Source: Streptococcus suis (GTDB taxonomy: Bacteria > Bacillota > Bacilli > Lactobacillales > Streptococcaceae). Taken from it: a DNA stretch of 64,000 bases. Both the position numbers and the translations under genes were made by a program. The DNA lies in assembly GCF_017601095.1 (NCBI RefSeq), contig NZ_JAGFUX010000004.1:175455-239454 (forward strand), read 5' to 3'. This document shows, in pieces, positions 1 to 12,729 of the stretch; the stretch's first letter is position 1; each line of letters starts with the position of its first letter. The notes beneath the pieces were generated by a model, which saw only the letters and a list, made by a program, of their open reading frames with translations, ran no database searches and was not told the DNA's origin.

Positions 1-357
1 CTAGCAACGATTGCAATTGTTTTCTGTCATGTAGAAGGTATTCGCCGTAAAGGTTTCAAAGGTTATTTAAAAGCTTTTGTGACACCTTGGGCCATGACTC
101 CCATGCATATCTTAGAAGAAGTGACAAATTTAGCATCTCTGGCCTTGCGTTTGTATGGTAATATCTACGCGGGTGAAGTACTGGTGTCTCTTCTCTTACA
201 ATTGTCTCAACAGAGCGCTCTAGCATATCCGATTGCCTTTCTTTTGAACGTGCTTTGGACAGCCTTTTCTGTCTTTATTTCATGTTTACAGGGTTATGTT
301 TTTGTTATGCTGGTGTCCATGTATTTGAGCAATAAAATTGGTGACGAACACGGATAG
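1..357 (+). CDS. atpB: ATP synthase F0 subunit a, 5' end outside window
   Basis: C-terminal 118 residues of the proton-channel subunit a of the membrane F0 sector. The reading frame is open from base 1, so the start lies upstream of the window. The sequence [11 protein letters not shown] carries the arginine that faces the c-ring carboxylate in this family, and [14 protein letters not shown] matches the last transmembrane helix. It is followed after 18 bases by the subunit b gene, in the usual streptococcal order c-a-b-delta-alpha-gamma-beta-epsilon. The c-subunit gene should lie just upstream. Confidence 0.95.
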   Translation, partial: LATIAIVFCHVEGIRRKGFKGYLKAFVTPWAMTPMHILEEVTNLASLALRLYGNIYAGEVLVSLLLQLSQQSALAYPIAFLLNVLWTAFSVFISCLQGYVFVMLVSMYLSNKIGDEHG

Positions 358-375
358 GAAAGGAAGAAAAGATTT

Positions 376-879
376 ATGATTAGACTACTCAGTACAAGTA
401 GTACCATTCTCGGCAATTTTATCCTTGTAACGGCTTCGTTCGGCCTGTTGATTCTATTGATTCGTATCTTTGCTTGGAATCGTATTACAGGTATTTTTGA
501 AGAACGTGAGCAAAAAATTTCAGGTGATATTGATGCTGCGGAAGAAAAATTGCAAGTTGCATCAGATTTGGTAGAACAGCGTGAATCTGAGTTAGCACAA
601 GGGCGAGTAGAAGCGCAGCAAATTGTACAAGATGCTGTTGAACGTGCAAAACTTGAAAAAAAACGTATCTTAGAACAGGCAGATGTTGAAATTCAAGGCT
701 TAAAAACTAAGGCTCAAATGGAAATTGAAGCTGAAAAACGCGAAGCCCAAGAAAATCTTCGTGTCCAAGTTGCAGATTTGGCTGTAGACTTGGCAGGAAA
801 AATTATCTTAGAAGATTTGAGCCAGGAAGCCCATCAAGCTTTGATTGATCGGTATATTGACAAGCTAGGAGACAAATAA
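376..879 (+). CDS. atpF: ATP synthase F0 subunit b
   Basis: Peripheral stalk subunit that links the membrane F0 sector to the catalytic F1 head. The 167-residue protein has one N-terminal membrane segment (about residues 10-32), then a long charged, Ala/Glu/Lys/Gln-rich region to about residue 140 that reads as the dimerising coiled coil. Length is typical for a Firmicute subunit b. The start ATG follows an AGGAAGAAAAG-type ribosome-binding region. Its stop is one base from the atpH start, so translational coupling is likely. Confidence 0.95.
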   Translation: MIRLLSTSSTILGNFILVTASFGLLILLIRIFAWNRITGIFEEREQKISGDIDAAEEKLQVASDLVEQRESELAQGRVEAQQIVQDAVERAKLEKKRILEQADVEIQGLKTKAQMEIEAEKREAQENLRVQVADLAVDLAGKIILEDLSQEAHQALIDRYIDKLGDK

Positions 880-880
880 G

Positions 881-1414
881 ATGAATGCAAGAGAAACTGC
901 CCTCGTGCAAAAATATGCTCAGTCATTCGTTGAAAAAGTAAGTGATAAGCAAGAAATCTGGGGCATGTATGACCAGATTTCAGATTTGATTGCGATTATT
1001 CACGAAACCAAGTTGAATCGCATCCTCTTGTCACCAACCGTATCAGCTGCTGAAAAATCAGAATTTGTTCGAACGGTTCGCCAATCTTCCTACTATCAAG
1101 TAAATGAACTGATTGAAGAAGTCATTCGCGACGGTCATTCTGACCTCTTGTTGGAGACTTTAGAAGCAGCCAACCGTTCGATTAGTAAAAGTAAGAATAA
1201 GTTTGACGCCCATGTGGTTTCAGTCTATCCTTTGACTTTCGAACAAAAAGACAGATTGACAAAGCTTGTACAAGAGAAATTTTCTTTGACGGTCCGTTCG
1301 ATTATCGAAGAACTTGATCCAAGTATTCTTGGTGGTTTTATCATAACGGTCAATCACAAGGTGATTGATGCTAGTGTTCGAACCCAGTTGAAAGAAATTA
1401 GAAATAAACTTTAA
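881..1414 (+). CDS. atpH: ATP synthase F1 subunit delta (OSCP)
   Basis: Subunit delta sits on top of the F1 head and binds the b-subunit stalk. The 177-residue length is normal. The N-terminal helical domain (residues 1 to about 105) is followed by a C-terminal part ending in [20 protein letters not shown], close to the family signature of delta/OSCP proteins. It lies between atpF (one base upstream) and atpA (21 bases downstream), exactly as expected. Identification rests on position and this C-terminal motif, since delta subunits are otherwise poorly conserved. Confidence 0.93.
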   Translation: MNARETALVQKYAQSFVEKVSDKQEIWGMYDQISDLIAIIHETKLNRILLSPTVSAAEKSEFVRTVRQSSYYQVNELIEEVIRDGHSDLLLETLEAANRSISKSKNKFDAHVVSVYPLTFEQKDRLTKLVQEKFSLTVRSIIEELDPSILGGFIITVNHKVIDASVRTQLKEIRNKL

Positions 1415-1435
1415 AAAATAGAAAGTGGTGTTCTT

Positions 1436-2941
1436 TTGGTGATTAATGCACAAGAAATTAGCGCTTTACTAAAACAACAAATTGAAGGGTTTCAACCAGA
1501 CTTTGACTACACAGAGACAGGGGTTGTAACCTATATTGGTGATGGAATTGCCAGGGCCCACGGTCTTGACAATGCCATGAGTGGCGAGCTATTAGTCTTT
1601 GAAAATGGAACAATCGGTATGGCTCAAAACTTAGAAACCAACGATGTTGGTATCATCATTTTGGGTGAATTCACTGATATTCGTGAAGGTTCTGTCGTTC
1701 GTCGTACTGGCAAAATCATGGAAGTTCCTGTTGGCTCAGCCTTGATTGGTCGTGTCATCAATCCACTAGGTCAACCAGTCGATGGACTTGGTGATATTCG
1801 GACAAGTAAAACCCGTCCGATTGAATATCCAGCACCAGGTGTTATGCAACGGAAGTCGGTTAATGAACCACTTCAAACTGGTCTTAAGGCTATTGATGCC
1901 TTGGTTCCGATTGGTCGCGGCCAGCGGGAATTGATTATTGGGGACCGTCAGACAGGTAAAACATCAGTTGCTATCGATGCAATCCTTAACCAAAAAGGAC
2001 AAGATATGATTTGTATCTATGTGGCGATTGGTCAAAAGGAGTCAACGGTTCGTACTCAGGTGGAAACCCTTCGTCAGTACGGTGCCTTGGATTATACAAT
2101 CGTGGTAACGGCTTCGGCTTCTCAACCGTCTCCCTTGCTTTTCTTGGCTCCTTATGCTGGTGTTGCGATGGCAGAAGAGTTCATGTATGAAGGCAAACAC
2201 GTCTTGATTGTCTATGATGATTTGTCAAAACAGGCGGTGGCCTATCGTGAATTATCCCTCTTGCTTCGTCGACCTCCAGGTCGTGAAGCTTATCCAGGGG
2301 ATGTCTTCTACTTGCACAGCCGCTTGCTTGAGCGTTCAGCTAAAGTTTCAGATGAATTAGGTGGCGGTTCCATTACAGCTCTGCCATTTATCGAGACCCA
2401 GGCAGGGGATATTTCAGCCTATATCGCAACTAATGTGATTTCAATCACGGACGGTCAAATCTTCTTGAAGGATGACTTGTTCAACTCTGGTATCCGTCCA
2501 GCCATTGATGCGGGTTCTTCTGTATCACGTGTAGGTGGTTCGGCTCAAATTAAAGCTATGAAGAAGGTGGCAGGTACTCTTCGAATCGATTTGGCTTCTT
2601 ATCGGGAACTAGAAGCCTTCACGCAATTTGGTTCGGATTTGGATGCAGCTACGCAAGCCAAACTCAACCGCGGTCGTCGAACTGTGGAAGTGCTCAAACA
2701 GCCCTTGCACAAGCCACTTCCAGTTGAGAAACAGGTCTTGATTCTTTATGCTCTTACCAATGGTTTCTTGGATTCTGTTCCGATTGCAGATGTCTTGGCA
2801 TTTGAAGAGGAACTCTATGACTTCTTTGATTTGCACTATGATAATCTCTTGGAAGTCATCCGTACAACCAAAGATTTGCCAGATACAGACGAGTTGAATG
2901 CAGCTATTCAAGCCTTCAAAGACCAGTCTGTTTTCAAGTAA
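1436..2941 (+). CDS. atpA: ATP synthase F1 subunit alpha
   Basis: Non-catalytic nucleotide-binding subunit of F1. The Walker A motif GDRQTGKTS lies near residue 170 and the protein is 501 residues long, the usual streptococcal size. The start is uncertain: TTG at 1436 is directly followed by GTG at 1439. Streptococcal alpha subunits normally begin Met-Ala-Ile-Asn-Ala-Gln-Glu, so TTG giving Met-Val-Ile-Asn matches the family length, but GTG would be only one residue shorter. A GAAAGTGG ribosome-binding region lies at about 1420-1428. Part of the atp operon; 13 bases separate it from atpG. Confidence 0.96.
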   Translation: MVINAQEISALLKQQIEGFQPDFDYTETGVVTYIGDGIARAHGLDNAMSGELLVFENGTIGMAQNLETNDVGIIILGEFTDIREGSVVRRTGKIMEVPVGSALIGRVINPLGQPVDGLGDIRTSKTRPIEYPAPGVMQRKSVNEPLQTGLKAIDALVPIGRGQRELIIGDRQTGKTSVAIDAILNQKGQDMICIYVAIGQKESTVRTQVETLRQYGALDYTIVVTASASQPSPLLFLAPYAGVAMAEEFMYEGKHVLIVYDDLSKQAVAYRELSLLLRRPPGREAYPGDVFYLHSRLLERSAKVSDELGGGSITALPFIETQAGDISAYIATNVISITDGQIFLKDDLFNSGIRPAIDAGSSVSRVGGSAQIKAMKKVAGTLRIDLASYRELEAFTQFGSDLDAATQAKLNRGRRTVEVLKQPLHKPLPVEKQVLILYALTNGFLDSVPIADVLAFEEELYDFFDLHYDNLLEVIRTTKDLPDTDELNAAIQAFKDQSVFK

Positions 2942-2954
2942 AGGAGTGTAGAGC

Positions 2955-5262
<2,308 letters not shown>

Positions 5263-5271
5263 AGGTGAATC

Positions 5272-5688
5272 ATGGCTCAAATGACCGTTCAAATCGTAAC
5301 GCCGGATGGCATCAAATACGATCACCACGCTGCCTTTGTTTTGTGTAAAACAAAAGAAGGTGAGTTGGGAATCTATCCAGGTCACTTGGAATTGATTGCT
5401 GTTTTGGAAATCGATGAAATCAAAGTTCGTCGGGTAGATGATGAAAACCATGTGGACTGGATTGCGGTCAATGGTGGTATCATCGAAGTAAATAAAGACC
5501 TGATTACCATTGTTTCTGACTCAGCAGAGCGGGAACGTGATATTGATGTCAGTCGTGCAGAACGTGCCAAATTACGGGCTGAAAGAGAGCTGGAAGAAGC
5601 TCACAATGCCCACAATATTGATTTGGAAATGCGCGCCAACATCGCCTTGCAACGAGCTATTAACCGGATTCGTTGTGGTAATCGTTAA
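5272..5688 (+). CDS. atpC: ATP synthase F1 subunit epsilon
   Basis: Last gene of the ATP synthase operon, 138 residues. The N-terminal beta-sandwich begins [13 protein letters not shown] and contains the [14 protein letters not shown] segment typical of epsilon. The C-terminal part (about 88-138) is the Ala/Arg/Glu-rich helical hairpin that inhibits ATP hydrolysis in the family. The start follows a GAGGTGAATC ribosome-binding region nine bases after atpD. An intrinsic terminator lies immediately downstream at 5690-5717. Confidence 0.95.
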   Translation: MAQMTVQIVTPDGIKYDHHAAFVLCKTKEGELGIYPGHLELIAVLEIDEIKVRRVDDENHVDWIAVNGGIIEVNKDLITIVSDSAERERDIDVSRAERAKLRAERELEEAHNAHNIDLEMRANIALQRAINRIRCGNR

Positions 5689-5689
5689 C

Positions 5690-5717
5690 AGCTAGGAATT
5701 TTCCTAGCTTTTTTTTG
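5690..5717 (+). terminator. Intrinsic terminator of the atp operon
   Basis: Nine-base perfect stem AGCTAGGAA/TTCCTAGCT with a tiny two-base loop (effectively a larger loop after fraying), followed by a run of eight T. It lies two bases after the atpC stop codon and is a textbook rho-independent terminator. Confidence 0.9.
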
Positions 5718-5751
5718 TTTGATAGGATTACAGAAGAAGGTCTGTGTTTCT

Positions 5752-5789
5752 TTTGGCAAATTTTGGGGGAAGTTTGTTATAATAGAGTC
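5752..5789 (+). promoter_or_regulatory. Promoter of the DUF1146-murA-epuA group
   Basis: A perfect TATAAT at 5778-5783 is preceded by TG one base upstream (extended -10, TGTTATAAT). A weak -35 such as TTGGCA at 5753-5758 is 19 bases away. The ATG of the next gene begins at 5790, only six bases after the -10 box, so the transcript may start at or very near the start codon. Confidence 0.65.
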
Positions 5790-6011
5790 ATGCTTAATTC
5801 GTTATTTCAATTATCCAGTCACTTGTTATTTATATACCTCTCCCATATATTGTTGACATCGGTCATTGATTGGAAATCAGTTTTTAAGGGGAGTCGAGAG
5901 ACTGGAAAGATTCAGGTCTTACTTCTCTTTTTCGCAATTGCTTTGGGCTATATCGTGTCAGGCTTCTTCCTAGATATCGTTGCCCTCAGTAAGCTATTTG
6001 TACTTCAATAG
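5790..6011 (+). CDS. DUF1146 family small membrane protein (YwzB-like)
   Basis: A 73-residue protein with two hydrophobic segments (about 5-25 and 45-68) joined by a short polar loop with IDWKSVFKG. Small DUF1146 proteins like B. subtilis YwzB sit between atpC and murA in many Firmicutes, and this gene has that exact position. The frame is open further upstream to 5715, but that would run through the promoter and terminator tail, so ATG 5790 is chosen. No Shine-Dalgarno sequence is visible and the -10 box is only six bases upstream, which suggests a leaderless message. Function is unknown. Confidence 0.8.
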   Translation: MLNSLFQLSSHLLFIYLSHILLTSVIDWKSVFKGSRETGKIQVLLLFFAIALGYIVSGFFLDIVALSKLFVLQ

Positions 6012-6025
6012 AAAAGAGAGAACTT

Positions 6026-7309
6026 ATGGATCAAATTATAGTAACTGGAAGTAAAAATCCCTTGCAAGGAAAGGTCGCGATAGAAGGAGCAAAAAATGCT
6101 GTTCTGCCCTTGTTAGCAGCTACGATTTTAGCTTCAGAAGGGACTTCAACTTTAACCAATGTGCCCATTTTATCAGATGTATTTACCATGAATAACGTTG
6201 TTCGTGGTTTGGACATCGATGTGACTTTTGATGAAGAAGAAAAACAGGTTTTCATTGATGCAAGTGGTCAGATTGGTAGTCAGGCACCCTATAAATATGT
6301 GAACCAAATGCGGGCTTCAATTGTTGTACTTGGTCCAATTTTGGCACGAAATGGTTATGCCAAGGTCTCTATGCCAGGTGGTTGTACAATTGGCAGTCGT
6401 CCCATTGATTTACACTTACAAGGTTTGGAAGCGATGGGGGCACGCATTACGCAACGCTCAGGTTACATTGAAGCGCATGCGGAGAAATTAAAGGGAGCAC
6501 ATATCTTCATGGATTTCCCAAGCGTAGGTGCTACTCAAAACCTGATGATGGCAGCTTGTTTGGCTGAGGGAAAAACTGTTATTGAGAATGTAGCTCGGGA
6601 GCCTGAAATTGTTGATTTGGCGATTTTCTTGAACAAGATGGGAGCCAAAGTACGTGGTGCAGGTACCGAAACCATTACCATTGAAGGTGTTGAACATCTT
6701 AAAGGAACAGTTCATCAGGTAGTTCAAGATCGGATTGAAGCGGGAACATTTATGGTTGCAGCTGCCATGACAGGTGGTGATGTACTGGTTCAGGATGCTA
6801 TTTGGGAACATAATCGTCCCCTTCTCTCAAAACTTCAGGAGATGGGAGTCGAGGTGCTTGAGGAAGACGAAGGTATTCGAATTCGTTCAACTGTGAAAAA
6901 CCTTAAACCTGTTTCTGTTACAACCCTACCTCATCCAGGATTTCCAACGGATATGCAAGCCCAATTTACAGCCTTAATGTCAGTTGTAAAAGGCCAGTCA
7001 ACCATGGTTGAGACAGTCTTTGAAAATCGCTTTCAGCACTTGGAAGAAATGAGACGGATGAATGTCCATTCAGAAATTTTGCGTGATACGGCCATTATCC
7101 ATGGAGGGCAAGCCTTGGAAGGAGCTCAAGTCATGTCAACAGATTTGAGAGCAAGTGCCGCTCTGATTTTGGCTGGCTTAGTAGCAGAAGGCCAAACAAT
7201 CGTCGGAAAACTTAGTCATTTGGACCGCGGATATTATAAATTTCATGAAAAATTAGCCCAACTTGGTGCTCAAATTGAACGAATCAAAGGAGAAGACAGT
7301 GATGTTTAA
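6026..7309 (+). CDS. murA: UDP-N-acetylglucosamine 1-carboxyvinyltransferase
   Basis: Transfers enolpyruvate from PEP to UDP-GlcNAc, the first committed step of peptidoglycan synthesis, in the cytoplasm. The 427-residue length is normal. The N-terminal [14 protein letters not shown] and the loop [15 protein letters not shown], with the catalytic cysteine that fosfomycin alkylates, are intact at about residues 23-36 and 115-130. Streptococci usually carry two murA paralogues; the one downstream of atpC and DUF1146 is normally called murA1 or murAA. The start follows AAAGAGAGAA. The stop overlaps the start of the next gene by eight bases. Confidence 0.95.
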   Translation: MDQIIVTGSKNPLQGKVAIEGAKNAVLPLLAATILASEGTSTLTNVPILSDVFTMNNVVRGLDIDVTFDEEEKQVFIDASGQIGSQAPYKYVNQMRASIVVLGPILARNGYAKVSMPGGCTIGSRPIDLHLQGLEAMGARITQRSGYIEAHAEKLKGAHIFMDFPSVGATQNLMMAACLAEGKTVIENVAREPEIVDLAIFLNKMGAKVRGAGTETITIEGVEHLKGTVHQVVQDRIEAGTFMVAAAMTGGDVLVQDAIWEHNRPLLSKLQEMGVEVLEEDEGIRIRSTVKNLKPVSVTTLPHPGFPTDMQAQFTALMSVVKGQSTMVETVFENRFQHLEEMRRMNVHSEILRDTAIIHGGQALEGAQVMSTDLRASAALILAGLVAEGQTIVGKLSHLDRGYYKFHEKLAQLGAQIERIKGEDSDV

Positions 7310-7493
7310 AGAAAATGTTGGCTTTGTCGGACGACAATGGTTGATTGTCTTTCTAGTTTTCATATTGGCACTACTATTTTTGGCGGCAGGTCTCATGGTA
7401 GGCTACGGTGTTGTCGGAGATGGAGACAATGCCTGGGCTATTTTATCACCTGATAAATGGCAAGAATTAATGAGTAAATTTACAGGAAAGTAG
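7302..7493 (+). CDS. epuA: EpuA, DNA-directed RNA polymerase subunit beta-like small membrane protein
   Basis: A 63-residue protein with one strongly hydrophobic segment (about residues 13-36) and short polar ends. It matches the EpuA family, whose members are often auto-annotated as an RNA polymerase beta subunit because of a name transfer; nothing in the sequence supports a role in transcription. In S. pneumoniae epuA lies just upstream of endA, as here. The ATG at 7302 lies inside the end of murA, overlapping by eight bases, with AAAGGAGAAGA as ribosome-binding region. A terminator overlaps its last codons. Confidence 0.8.
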   Translation: MFKENVGFVGRQWLIVFLVFILALLFLAAGLMVGYGVVGDGDNAWAILSPDKWQELMSKFTGK

Positions 7494-7511
7494 GCTAGAC
7501 CTACTTTTTTG
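7487..7511 (+). terminator. Intrinsic terminator between epuA and endA
   Basis: Stem AAAGTAGG/CCTACTTT with loop CTAGA and a short T run. It overlaps the last codons and stop of epuA. It would limit readthrough into endA, which starts only 12 bases later. Confidence 0.75.
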
Positions 7512-7522
7512 ATGGGAGATAT

Positions 7523-8362
7523 ATGGCAAAGAAAAATGTAAAAAAACAGGCCATGAGCCTGCTTAGTTTGATAGCAACTATTGTTGTAGTAGGCGGAGGC
7601 TATCTTTTAAATAATTCGAGTAGCAATAGTACAGCTAGTTATTCGTACTATGTGAATCAATCGCAGGCAAGTGAGTCTACCCCAAGTGAGGAATTAGCTA
7701 GTTCTGTTTTAACGGAGAGTGTAAAAAAACAAGTGGGCAATTCAATTGACTGGAATGGAGCTGGCGCATTTCTTATCAACGGCAATAAGACTGATCTAGA
7801 TGCTTCTGTGTCCAGCCTGCCTTATGCAGATACCAAAACTAAAACAGCCCAGGGAGAAACAGTTCCAACGGTAGCTAATGCCTTGATGACTAAAGCAACC
7901 AGACAATACAAGGACCGTAATGAGACTGGAAATGGTGCTACGTCTTGGACTCCAGCAGGTTGGCATCAGGTTCATGATTTAACTGGGGAATATGACCATG
8001 CTGTGGATCGTGGGCACTTGCTAGGATATGCAATCATTGGCGGTCTATCTGGCTTTGATGCTTCAACCAGCAATCCTCAAAATATTGCAGTTCAAACAGC
8101 TTGGTCCAACCAGGCCAATGATCAAACATCGACAGGACAGAATTATTTTGAAACCTTGGTACGAAAAGCACTAGACAAGAACAAACGTGTCCGCTACCGT
8201 GTAACCTTGATTTATGCCCAAGAGAATGATTTAGTCGCAGTTGGCCGACAAATCGAAGCTAAATCTTCTGATGGAAGCTTAGAGTTCAATGTATTTGTTC
8301 CCAATGTACAGAGCGGCCTCAGCATTAACTACCATAGCGGTGAAATCACGGTGAATGAATAA
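7523..8362 (+). CDS. endA: DNA/RNA non-specific endonuclease, EndA type
   Basis: Membrane-anchored nuclease of the beta-beta-alpha-metal family. The 279-residue protein has an N-terminal hydrophobic anchor (about residues 11-30), a Ser/Thr-rich linker (31-60), and a catalytic domain with the DRGH motif at residues 162-165, whose histidine is the general base. The metal-binding asparagine region is probably [18 protein letters not shown] at about 182-200. In S. pneumoniae EndA degrades one DNA strand during competence and digests neutrophil traps; the same position after epuA supports orthology. Which of these roles applies here cannot be told from sequence. Confidence 0.92.
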   Translation: MAKKNVKKQAMSLLSLIATIVVVGGGYLLNNSSSNSTASYSYYVNQSQASESTPSEELASSVLTESVKKQVGNSIDWNGAGAFLINGNKTDLDASVSSLPYADTKTKTAQGETVPTVANALMTKATRQYKDRNETGNGATSWTPAGWHQVHDLTGEYDHAVDRGHLLGYAIIGGLSGFDASTSNPQNIAVQTAWSNQANDQTSTGQNYFETLVRKALDKNKRVRYRVTLIYAQENDLVAVGRQIEAKSSDGSLEFNVFVPNVQSGLSINYHSGEITVNE

Positions 8363-8371
8363 AGAAATCAG

Positions 8372-8400
8372 TTGCTAAACTGCCTATATTTTGTTAAACT
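8372..8400 (+). promoter_or_regulatory. Promoter of the pheS-pheT T-box operon
   Basis: TTGCTA (8372-8377) and TAAACT (8395-8400) are separated by 17 bases, with TG one base before the -10 box. Transcription would begin just before the T-box leader. Confidence 0.6.
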
Positions 8401-8407
8401 AGAAATA

Positions 8408-8601
8408 ATTGAATAGAAGTCTGTGAGACTAGTACACCTATGGAAACTGCCCAGGGAGTTGAGCCGTGACTGCAAGCTCAATCAGTGAAAGTTGGTCGAA
8501 TTCACTCACGCAAGGACTTAGAACTAAGGTCTGCCTAGCAGATGAAAACGGATGGTACCGCGTGACAACGCTCCGATACGAGTGGTGTCATGCGTTTTTT
8601 T
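8408..8601 (+). promoter_or_regulatory. T-box riboswitch leader (phenylalanine)
   Basis: The untranslated leader of pheS contains the T-box core GATGGTACCGCG at 8551-8562, a close variant of the conserved antiterminator sequence that pairs with the tRNA acceptor end. A terminator stem (8560-8594, arms around GCGTGACA and TGTCATGC) with a T run follows. TTC within CGAATTCACTC at about 8498-8508 is a fitting Phe specifier codon. In this class, uncharged tRNA-Phe stabilises the antiterminator and turns on the synthetase genes. Confidence 0.88.
8560..8601 (+). terminator. T-box-controlled terminator before pheS
   Basis: Stem GCGTGACAACGCTC / GAGTGGTGTCATGC (one mismatch and two G-U pairs) with a short loop, followed by seven T. 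It overlaps the T-box sequence, so the terminator and the antiterminator are mutually exclusive. Confidence 0.85.
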
Positions 8602-8613
8602 ATTGGAGGAATT

Positions 8614-9657
8614 ATGTCAAACATTGAACAACAGTTGGCCGATTTGCGCCAAACGACACTAGAAAAGCTAAAAGAAATCCAGCACCAAGGAGAAAAAGAA
8701 CTACAAGACCTGCGTGTTGCAGTTTTGGGTAAAAAAGGGTCCTTGACGGACCTGTTGAAAGGTTTGAAAGATCTTTCTAACGATATGAAACCAATCGTTG
8801 GTAAGCAGGTCAATGAAGTGCGTGATGTGCTGACAGCTGCCTTTGAAGAAACTGCTCAGAAGGTTGCAGCCGCAAAAATCCAACAGCAATTAGCTTCCGA
8901 AACCATTGATGTGACCTTGCCAGGTCGCCAGGTCAAGGTCGGAAAACGCCATGTCCTGACTCAAACTTCTGAAGAAATAGAAGATATTTTCTTGGGCATG
9001 GGCTTCCAAATCGTTGATGGATTTGAAGTGGAAAAAGATTACTACAACTTTGAGCGCATGAATTTGCCAAAAGATCATCCAGCGCGTGATATGCAAGATA
9101 CCTTCTACATCACAGAAGAAATCCTAATGCGGACCCATACCTCACCTGTTCAGGCACGGACTATGGACCAGCATGATTTCTCAAAAGGTGCTTTGAAGAT
9201 GATTTCGCCTGGACGTGTTTTCCGTCGTGATACGGATGATGCGACCCACAGCCACCAGTTCCACCAGATTGAAGGCTTGGTTGTCGGTGAAAATGTATCC
9301 ATGGGCGATCTCAAGGGTACGCTTGAAATGATCATTAAGAAGATGTTCGGTGAAGAGCGTCAAATTCGTCTCCGTCCATCATACTTCCCATTCACGGAGC
9401 CTTCTGTTGAGGTGGATGTTTCTTGCTTCAAGTGCGGTGGTGACGGCTGTAACGTATGTAAGAAAACGGGCTGGATTGAAATTCTCGGTGCCGGCATGGT
9501 CCACCCACAAGTATTGGAAATGAGTGGCATTGACTCAACCAAGTACTCTGGATTTGCCTTCGGTCTTGGTCAGGAACGCATTGCTATGCTCCGCTACGGT
9601 ATCAACGACATCCGTGGATTCTATCAAGGCGATGTACGATTCTCGGAGCAATTCTGA
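8614..9657 (+). CDS. pheS: Phenylalanine-tRNA ligase alpha subunit
   Basis: Catalytic subunit of the alpha2beta2 phenylalanyl-tRNA synthetase. The 347-residue protein has an N-terminal coiled coil (about 1-90) and a class II core. Motif 2 lies around [22 protein letters not shown], where the stretch [16 protein letters not shown] is typical. Motif 3 is [15 protein letters not shown] near residue 315. A CxxCGGxxC-like cysteine cluster ([14 protein letters not shown]) matches that of Gram-positive PheS. The ATG at 8614 has GGAGG five bases upstream; the longer frame from 8590 would start inside the terminator. Confidence 0.96.
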   Translation: MSNIEQQLADLRQTTLEKLKEIQHQGEKELQDLRVAVLGKKGSLTDLLKGLKDLSNDMKPIVGKQVNEVRDVLTAAFEETAQKVAAAKIQQQLASETIDVTLPGRQVKVGKRHVLTQTSEEIEDIFLGMGFQIVDGFEVEKDYYNFERMNLPKDHPARDMQDTFYITEEILMRTHTSPVQARTMDQHDFSKGALKMISPGRVFRRDTDDATHSHQFHQIEGLVVGENVSMGDLKGTLEMIIKKMFGEERQIRLRPSYFPFTEPSVEVDVSCFKCGGDGCNVCKKTGWIEILGAGMVHPQVLEMSGIDSTKYSGFAFGLGQERIAMLRYGINDIRGFYQGDVRFSEQF

Positions 9658-9752
9658 TGTGAGACCTGTTTATGATACTGAAAGTATCTAGAAACAGGAC
9701 GGTAGCCGCTCTAGCAGTTTACTTAACCCAGTTAGAAATGAGAGGCAATGAG

Positions 9753-10274
9753 ATGCAGATTGATCCTATACGTTTAGAAGAGGTTTCCGTTTTGCAGGAG
9801 TTGGCCAAGCAGACCTTTGCTGAAACCTTCGCTCACGATAATGATCCAGAGGAGCTGGAGGCTTTCTTCGAGGAGGCTTATTCCATGGATGTTTTGACAA
9901 GGGAGTTGTCTGATCCCAATTGCCAGCATTATTTTCTAAGGATTGATGATCAGGTGGCTGGTTATCTCAAGCTCAACCAAGGTTCTGCGCAGACGGAGCA
10001 GGAGTTGGAAAATGCCTTTGAAATCCAGCGTATCTATCTCTTGCAGGCCTATCAGGGACGCGGTCTTGGGCAGGTCTTGTTTGAATTTGCTTTGGAAAAA
10101 GCAGAGCAGTCAAGCTGTGACTGGGTCTGGCTGGGAGTTTGGGAACGTAATTACAAGGCTCAGCAATTCTATGTAAAATACGGATTTGAAAAATTTGGCC
10201 AGCATGAATTTGCGGTCGGTGATAAGATTGATGTGGATTGGCTTCTGAAACGGCCTTTGCACCAGAAAGGATAA
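9753..10274 (+). CDS. GNAT-family N-acetyltransferase between pheS and pheT
   Basis: A 173-residue acetyl-CoA-dependent acetyltransferase. The acetyl-CoA pyrophosphate-binding motif QGRGLG lies near residue 107, in [20 protein letters not shown], followed by a hydrophobic motif B strand and [10 protein letters not shown] typical of GNAT C-termini. The frame is open upstream to 9672, but ATG 9753 has AGAGG at 9741-9745 with good spacing. It is inserted between pheS (95 bases upstream) and pheT (one base downstream), so it is co-transcribed under T-box control. Substrate is unknown; a target such as a toxic amine, amino acid or protein N-terminus cannot be told apart. Confidence 0.88.
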   Translation: MQIDPIRLEEVSVLQELAKQTFAETFAHDNDPEELEAFFEEAYSMDVLTRELSDPNCQHYFLRIDDQVAGYLKLNQGSAQTEQELENAFEIQRIYLLQAYQGRGLGQVLFEFALEKAEQSSCDWVWLGVWERNYKAQQFYVKYGFEKFGQHEFAVGDKIDVDWLLKRPLHQKG

Positions 10275-10275
10275 T

Positions 10276-12675
10276 ATGTTAGTAAGTTACAAATGGTTAA
10301 AAGAACTGGTTGACTTTGATGCGACAAGCCATGACTTGTCTGAAAAAATGTCAACAACAGGAATTGAAGTAGAAGGGGTTGAGCAAAAGAGTGCTGGCCT
10401 TTCTAAGTTGGTTGTCGGGCAGGTTGTGTCTGCTGAGCCAATTCCAGATACCCACCTCAATATTTGTCAGGTCAATGTGGGCGAAGAAATCACGCAAATC
10501 GTTTGCGGTGCTCCGAATGTGAAAGCTGGTATCAAGGTAATCGTCGCTCTGCCAGGAGCTCGTATCGCTGGAAACTACAAGATCAAGAAAGGCAAAATCC
10601 GCGGAGTTGAGTCCTTGGGTATGCTCTGCTCATTGAGCGAAATCGGCGTGTCCGACTCAGTTGTGCCAAAGGTCTATGCGGATGGAATCTACCACCTGCC
10701 AGAAGATGCAGTGGTGGGTGAGCCAGTCTTTTCATACCTAGACCTTGACGACGAGATTATCGAGCTGTCCATCACACCAAACCGTGCCGACGCCCTCTCC
10801 ATGCGTGGCGTGGCTCATGAAGTGGCAGCTATCTATGACAGCAAGGTCAACTTCAAGCCTGTGGTCTTAGAGGAAAGTGACAAGAAGGCCAGCGATGTGA
10901 TTGAAGTGGCCATTGAGTCAGACAAGGTACCTGCCTACACGGCTCGTGTCATCGAAAATGTGACCATCGCACCAAGTCCACAGTGGTTGCAAAATCTGCT
11001 CATGAATGCAGGTATTCGCCCGCTCAACAACGTGGTCGATATCACCAACTACATCTTGCTTTACTTCGGTCAGCCAATGCACGCCTTTGACTTTGATAAG
11101 TTTGATGGCAAGAAAATCGTGGCTCGTCAGGCAAAAGAGGGTGAAAACTTGGTGACCCTTGACGGTGAAGAGCGTGACTTGATTGCCGATGATATCGTCA
11201 TTTCCGTTGCGAACAAGGCAGTTGCCCTCGGTGGTGTCATGGGCGGTGCCAACACAGAGATTGACAACAACTCTAAGACCGTTGTGCTGGAAGCTGCCCT
11301 TTTTGACGGCAAGTCTATCCGCAAGACCTCAGGTCGCCTCAACCTTCGCTCTGAGTCCTCTTCTCGCTTTGAAAAAGGCATCAACGTAGCAACTTTGACG
11401 GAAGCTATGGACACAGCAGCTGCTATGATTGCGGAATTGGCTGGCGGTCAGGTCTTGTCTGGCATCGTTTCTGCGGGTAGCGTGGACACTTCGGACGTTC
11501 CAGTCACAGCAACCATTGATTACGTTAACCGCTCGCTCGGGACCAACCTCGACTATGCTCAAATTGCAGACATTTTCCGTCGTTTAGGTATGGAAACAAC
11601 TGGCGATGCAAGTCAGTTTACAGTCGCAGTACCGCGTCGTCGTTGGGACATTCGCATTCCAGCAGACTTGGTAGAAGAAATCGCTCGTATTTATGGCTAC
11701 AATAATCTGCCGACCACTCTTCCAAAAGAGGACGGTACAGCAGGTGAGTTGACCCTGACCCAGAACATCCGTCGCCAAGTACGTAGCCTGGCAGAAGGTG
11801 CAGGCCTGACAGAAATCATTTCCTACGCCTTGACAACACCTGAAAAGGCTGTGGAGTTTGCAGCACGTCCAACCACAGTCACCGAACTAATGTGGCCAAT
11901 GACTGTTGACCGCTCTGCCCTTCGTCAGAACATGGTGTCTGGTATGCTGGAAACTCTTGCCTACAACGTGGCTCGTAAGAACAAGAACTTGGCTCTTTAC
12001 GAAATCGGTAAAATCTTTGAACAGTCTGGCAATCCAAAAGAGGACCTGCCACAAGAAATCAACAAGTTTGCCCTTGTCTTGACTGGTTTGGTAGCTGAGA
12101 AAGACTTCCAGACACCAGCTGTGCCTGTTGATTTCTTCCATGCCAAAGGGATTTTGGAAGCAATCTTTGCTCATTACAAGTTGGCTGTTGACTTTGTGGC
12201 GACTAGTGAGATTGCGGCCTTGCACCCAGGTCGTACAGCTGAAATCCATTTGAATGAGGCTGTGATCGGCTTTGTCGGTCAGGTACATCCTCAAACGGCT
12301 AAGGACTACGGTATTCCTGAAACTTACGTGGCTGAAATCAATCTGGATGCGATTGAGCAAGCTCTCCAGCCTGCTCAGCCATTTACCGAAATCTCCAAAT
12401 TCCCAGCGGTTAGCCGTGATATTGCCCTGCTTTTGAGCAGCGATGTCAAGCATCAGGATGTCCTGGATGCCATTGCTGGTGCGGGCGTGAAACGCTTGAC
12501 CAAGGTTACCCTCTTTGATGTCTATGCGGGCAGCAATATTGAGGCTGGTAAGAAATCTATGGCTTACAACCTGACCTTCCAGAATCCAGCGGATAGCCTG
12601 ACGGATGAGGAAGTGGCTAAGTACATGGAGAAAATCAGTAAGGCTCTTGTTGAGCTTGGTGCTGAGATTCGTTAA
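10276..12675 (+). CDS. pheT: Phenylalanine-tRNA ligase beta subunit
   Basis: Beta subunit of phenylalanyl-tRNA synthetase, 799 residues, full length. In order: the N-terminal tRNA-binding (EMAP-like) domain at about 40-150, the B3/B4 editing domain that clears mischarged Tyr-tRNA (about 210-385), the B5 domain (about 405-475), the class II-like catalytic-fold core (about 490-690), and the C-terminal ferredoxin-fold anticodon-binding domain (about 705-799, starting [18 protein letters not shown]). Begins one base after the GNAT gene. An intrinsic terminator follows at 12690-12719. Confidence 0.96.
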   Translation: MLVSYKWLKELVDFDATSHDLSEKMSTTGIEVEGVEQKSAGLSKLVVGQVVSAEPIPDTHLNICQVNVGEEITQIVCGAPNVKAGIKVIVALPGARIAGNYKIKKGKIRGVESLGMLCSLSEIGVSDSVVPKVYADGIYHLPEDAVVGEPVFSYLDLDDEIIELSITPNRADALSMRGVAHEVAAIYDSKVNFKPVVLEESDKKASDVIEVAIESDKVPAYTARVIENVTIAPSPQWLQNLLMNAGIRPLNNVVDITNYILLYFGQPMHAFDFDKFDGKKIVARQAKEGENLVTLDGEERDLIADDIVISVANKAVALGGVMGGANTEIDNNSKTVVLEAALFDGKSIRKTSGRLNLRSESSSRFEKGINVATLTEAMDTAAAMIAELAGGQVLSGIVSAGSVDTSDVPVTATIDYVNRSLGTNLDYAQIADIFRRLGMETTGDASQFTVAVPRRRWDIRIPADLVEEIARIYGYNNLPTTLPKEDGTAGELTLTQNIRRQVRSLAEGAGLTEIISYALTTPEKAVEFAARPTTVTELMWPMTVDRSALRQNMVSGMLETLAYNVARKNKNLALYEIGKIFEQSGNPKEDLPQEINKFALVLTGLVAEKDFQTPAVPVDFFHAKGILEAIFAHYKLAVDFVATSEIAALHPGRTAEIHLNEAVIGFVGQVHPQTAKDYGIPETYVAEINLDAIEQALQPAQPFTEISKFPAVSRDIALLLSSDVKHQDVLDAIAGAGVKRLTKVTLFDVYAGSNIEAGKKSMAYNLTFQNPADSLTDEEVAKYMEKISKALVELGAEIR

Positions 12676-12689
12676 TTTGTAAATCTTAT

Positions 12690-12719
12690 CAAATCCTAGT
12701 CTGCGTGCTAGGATTTTTG
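12690..12719 (+). terminator. Intrinsic terminator of the pheS-GNAT-pheT operon
   Basis: Stem AAATCCTAG/CTAGGATTT with loop TCTGCGTG and a short T run, 15 bases after the pheT stop. Confidence 0.85.
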
Positions 12720-12729
12720 GGAGGGAGAT

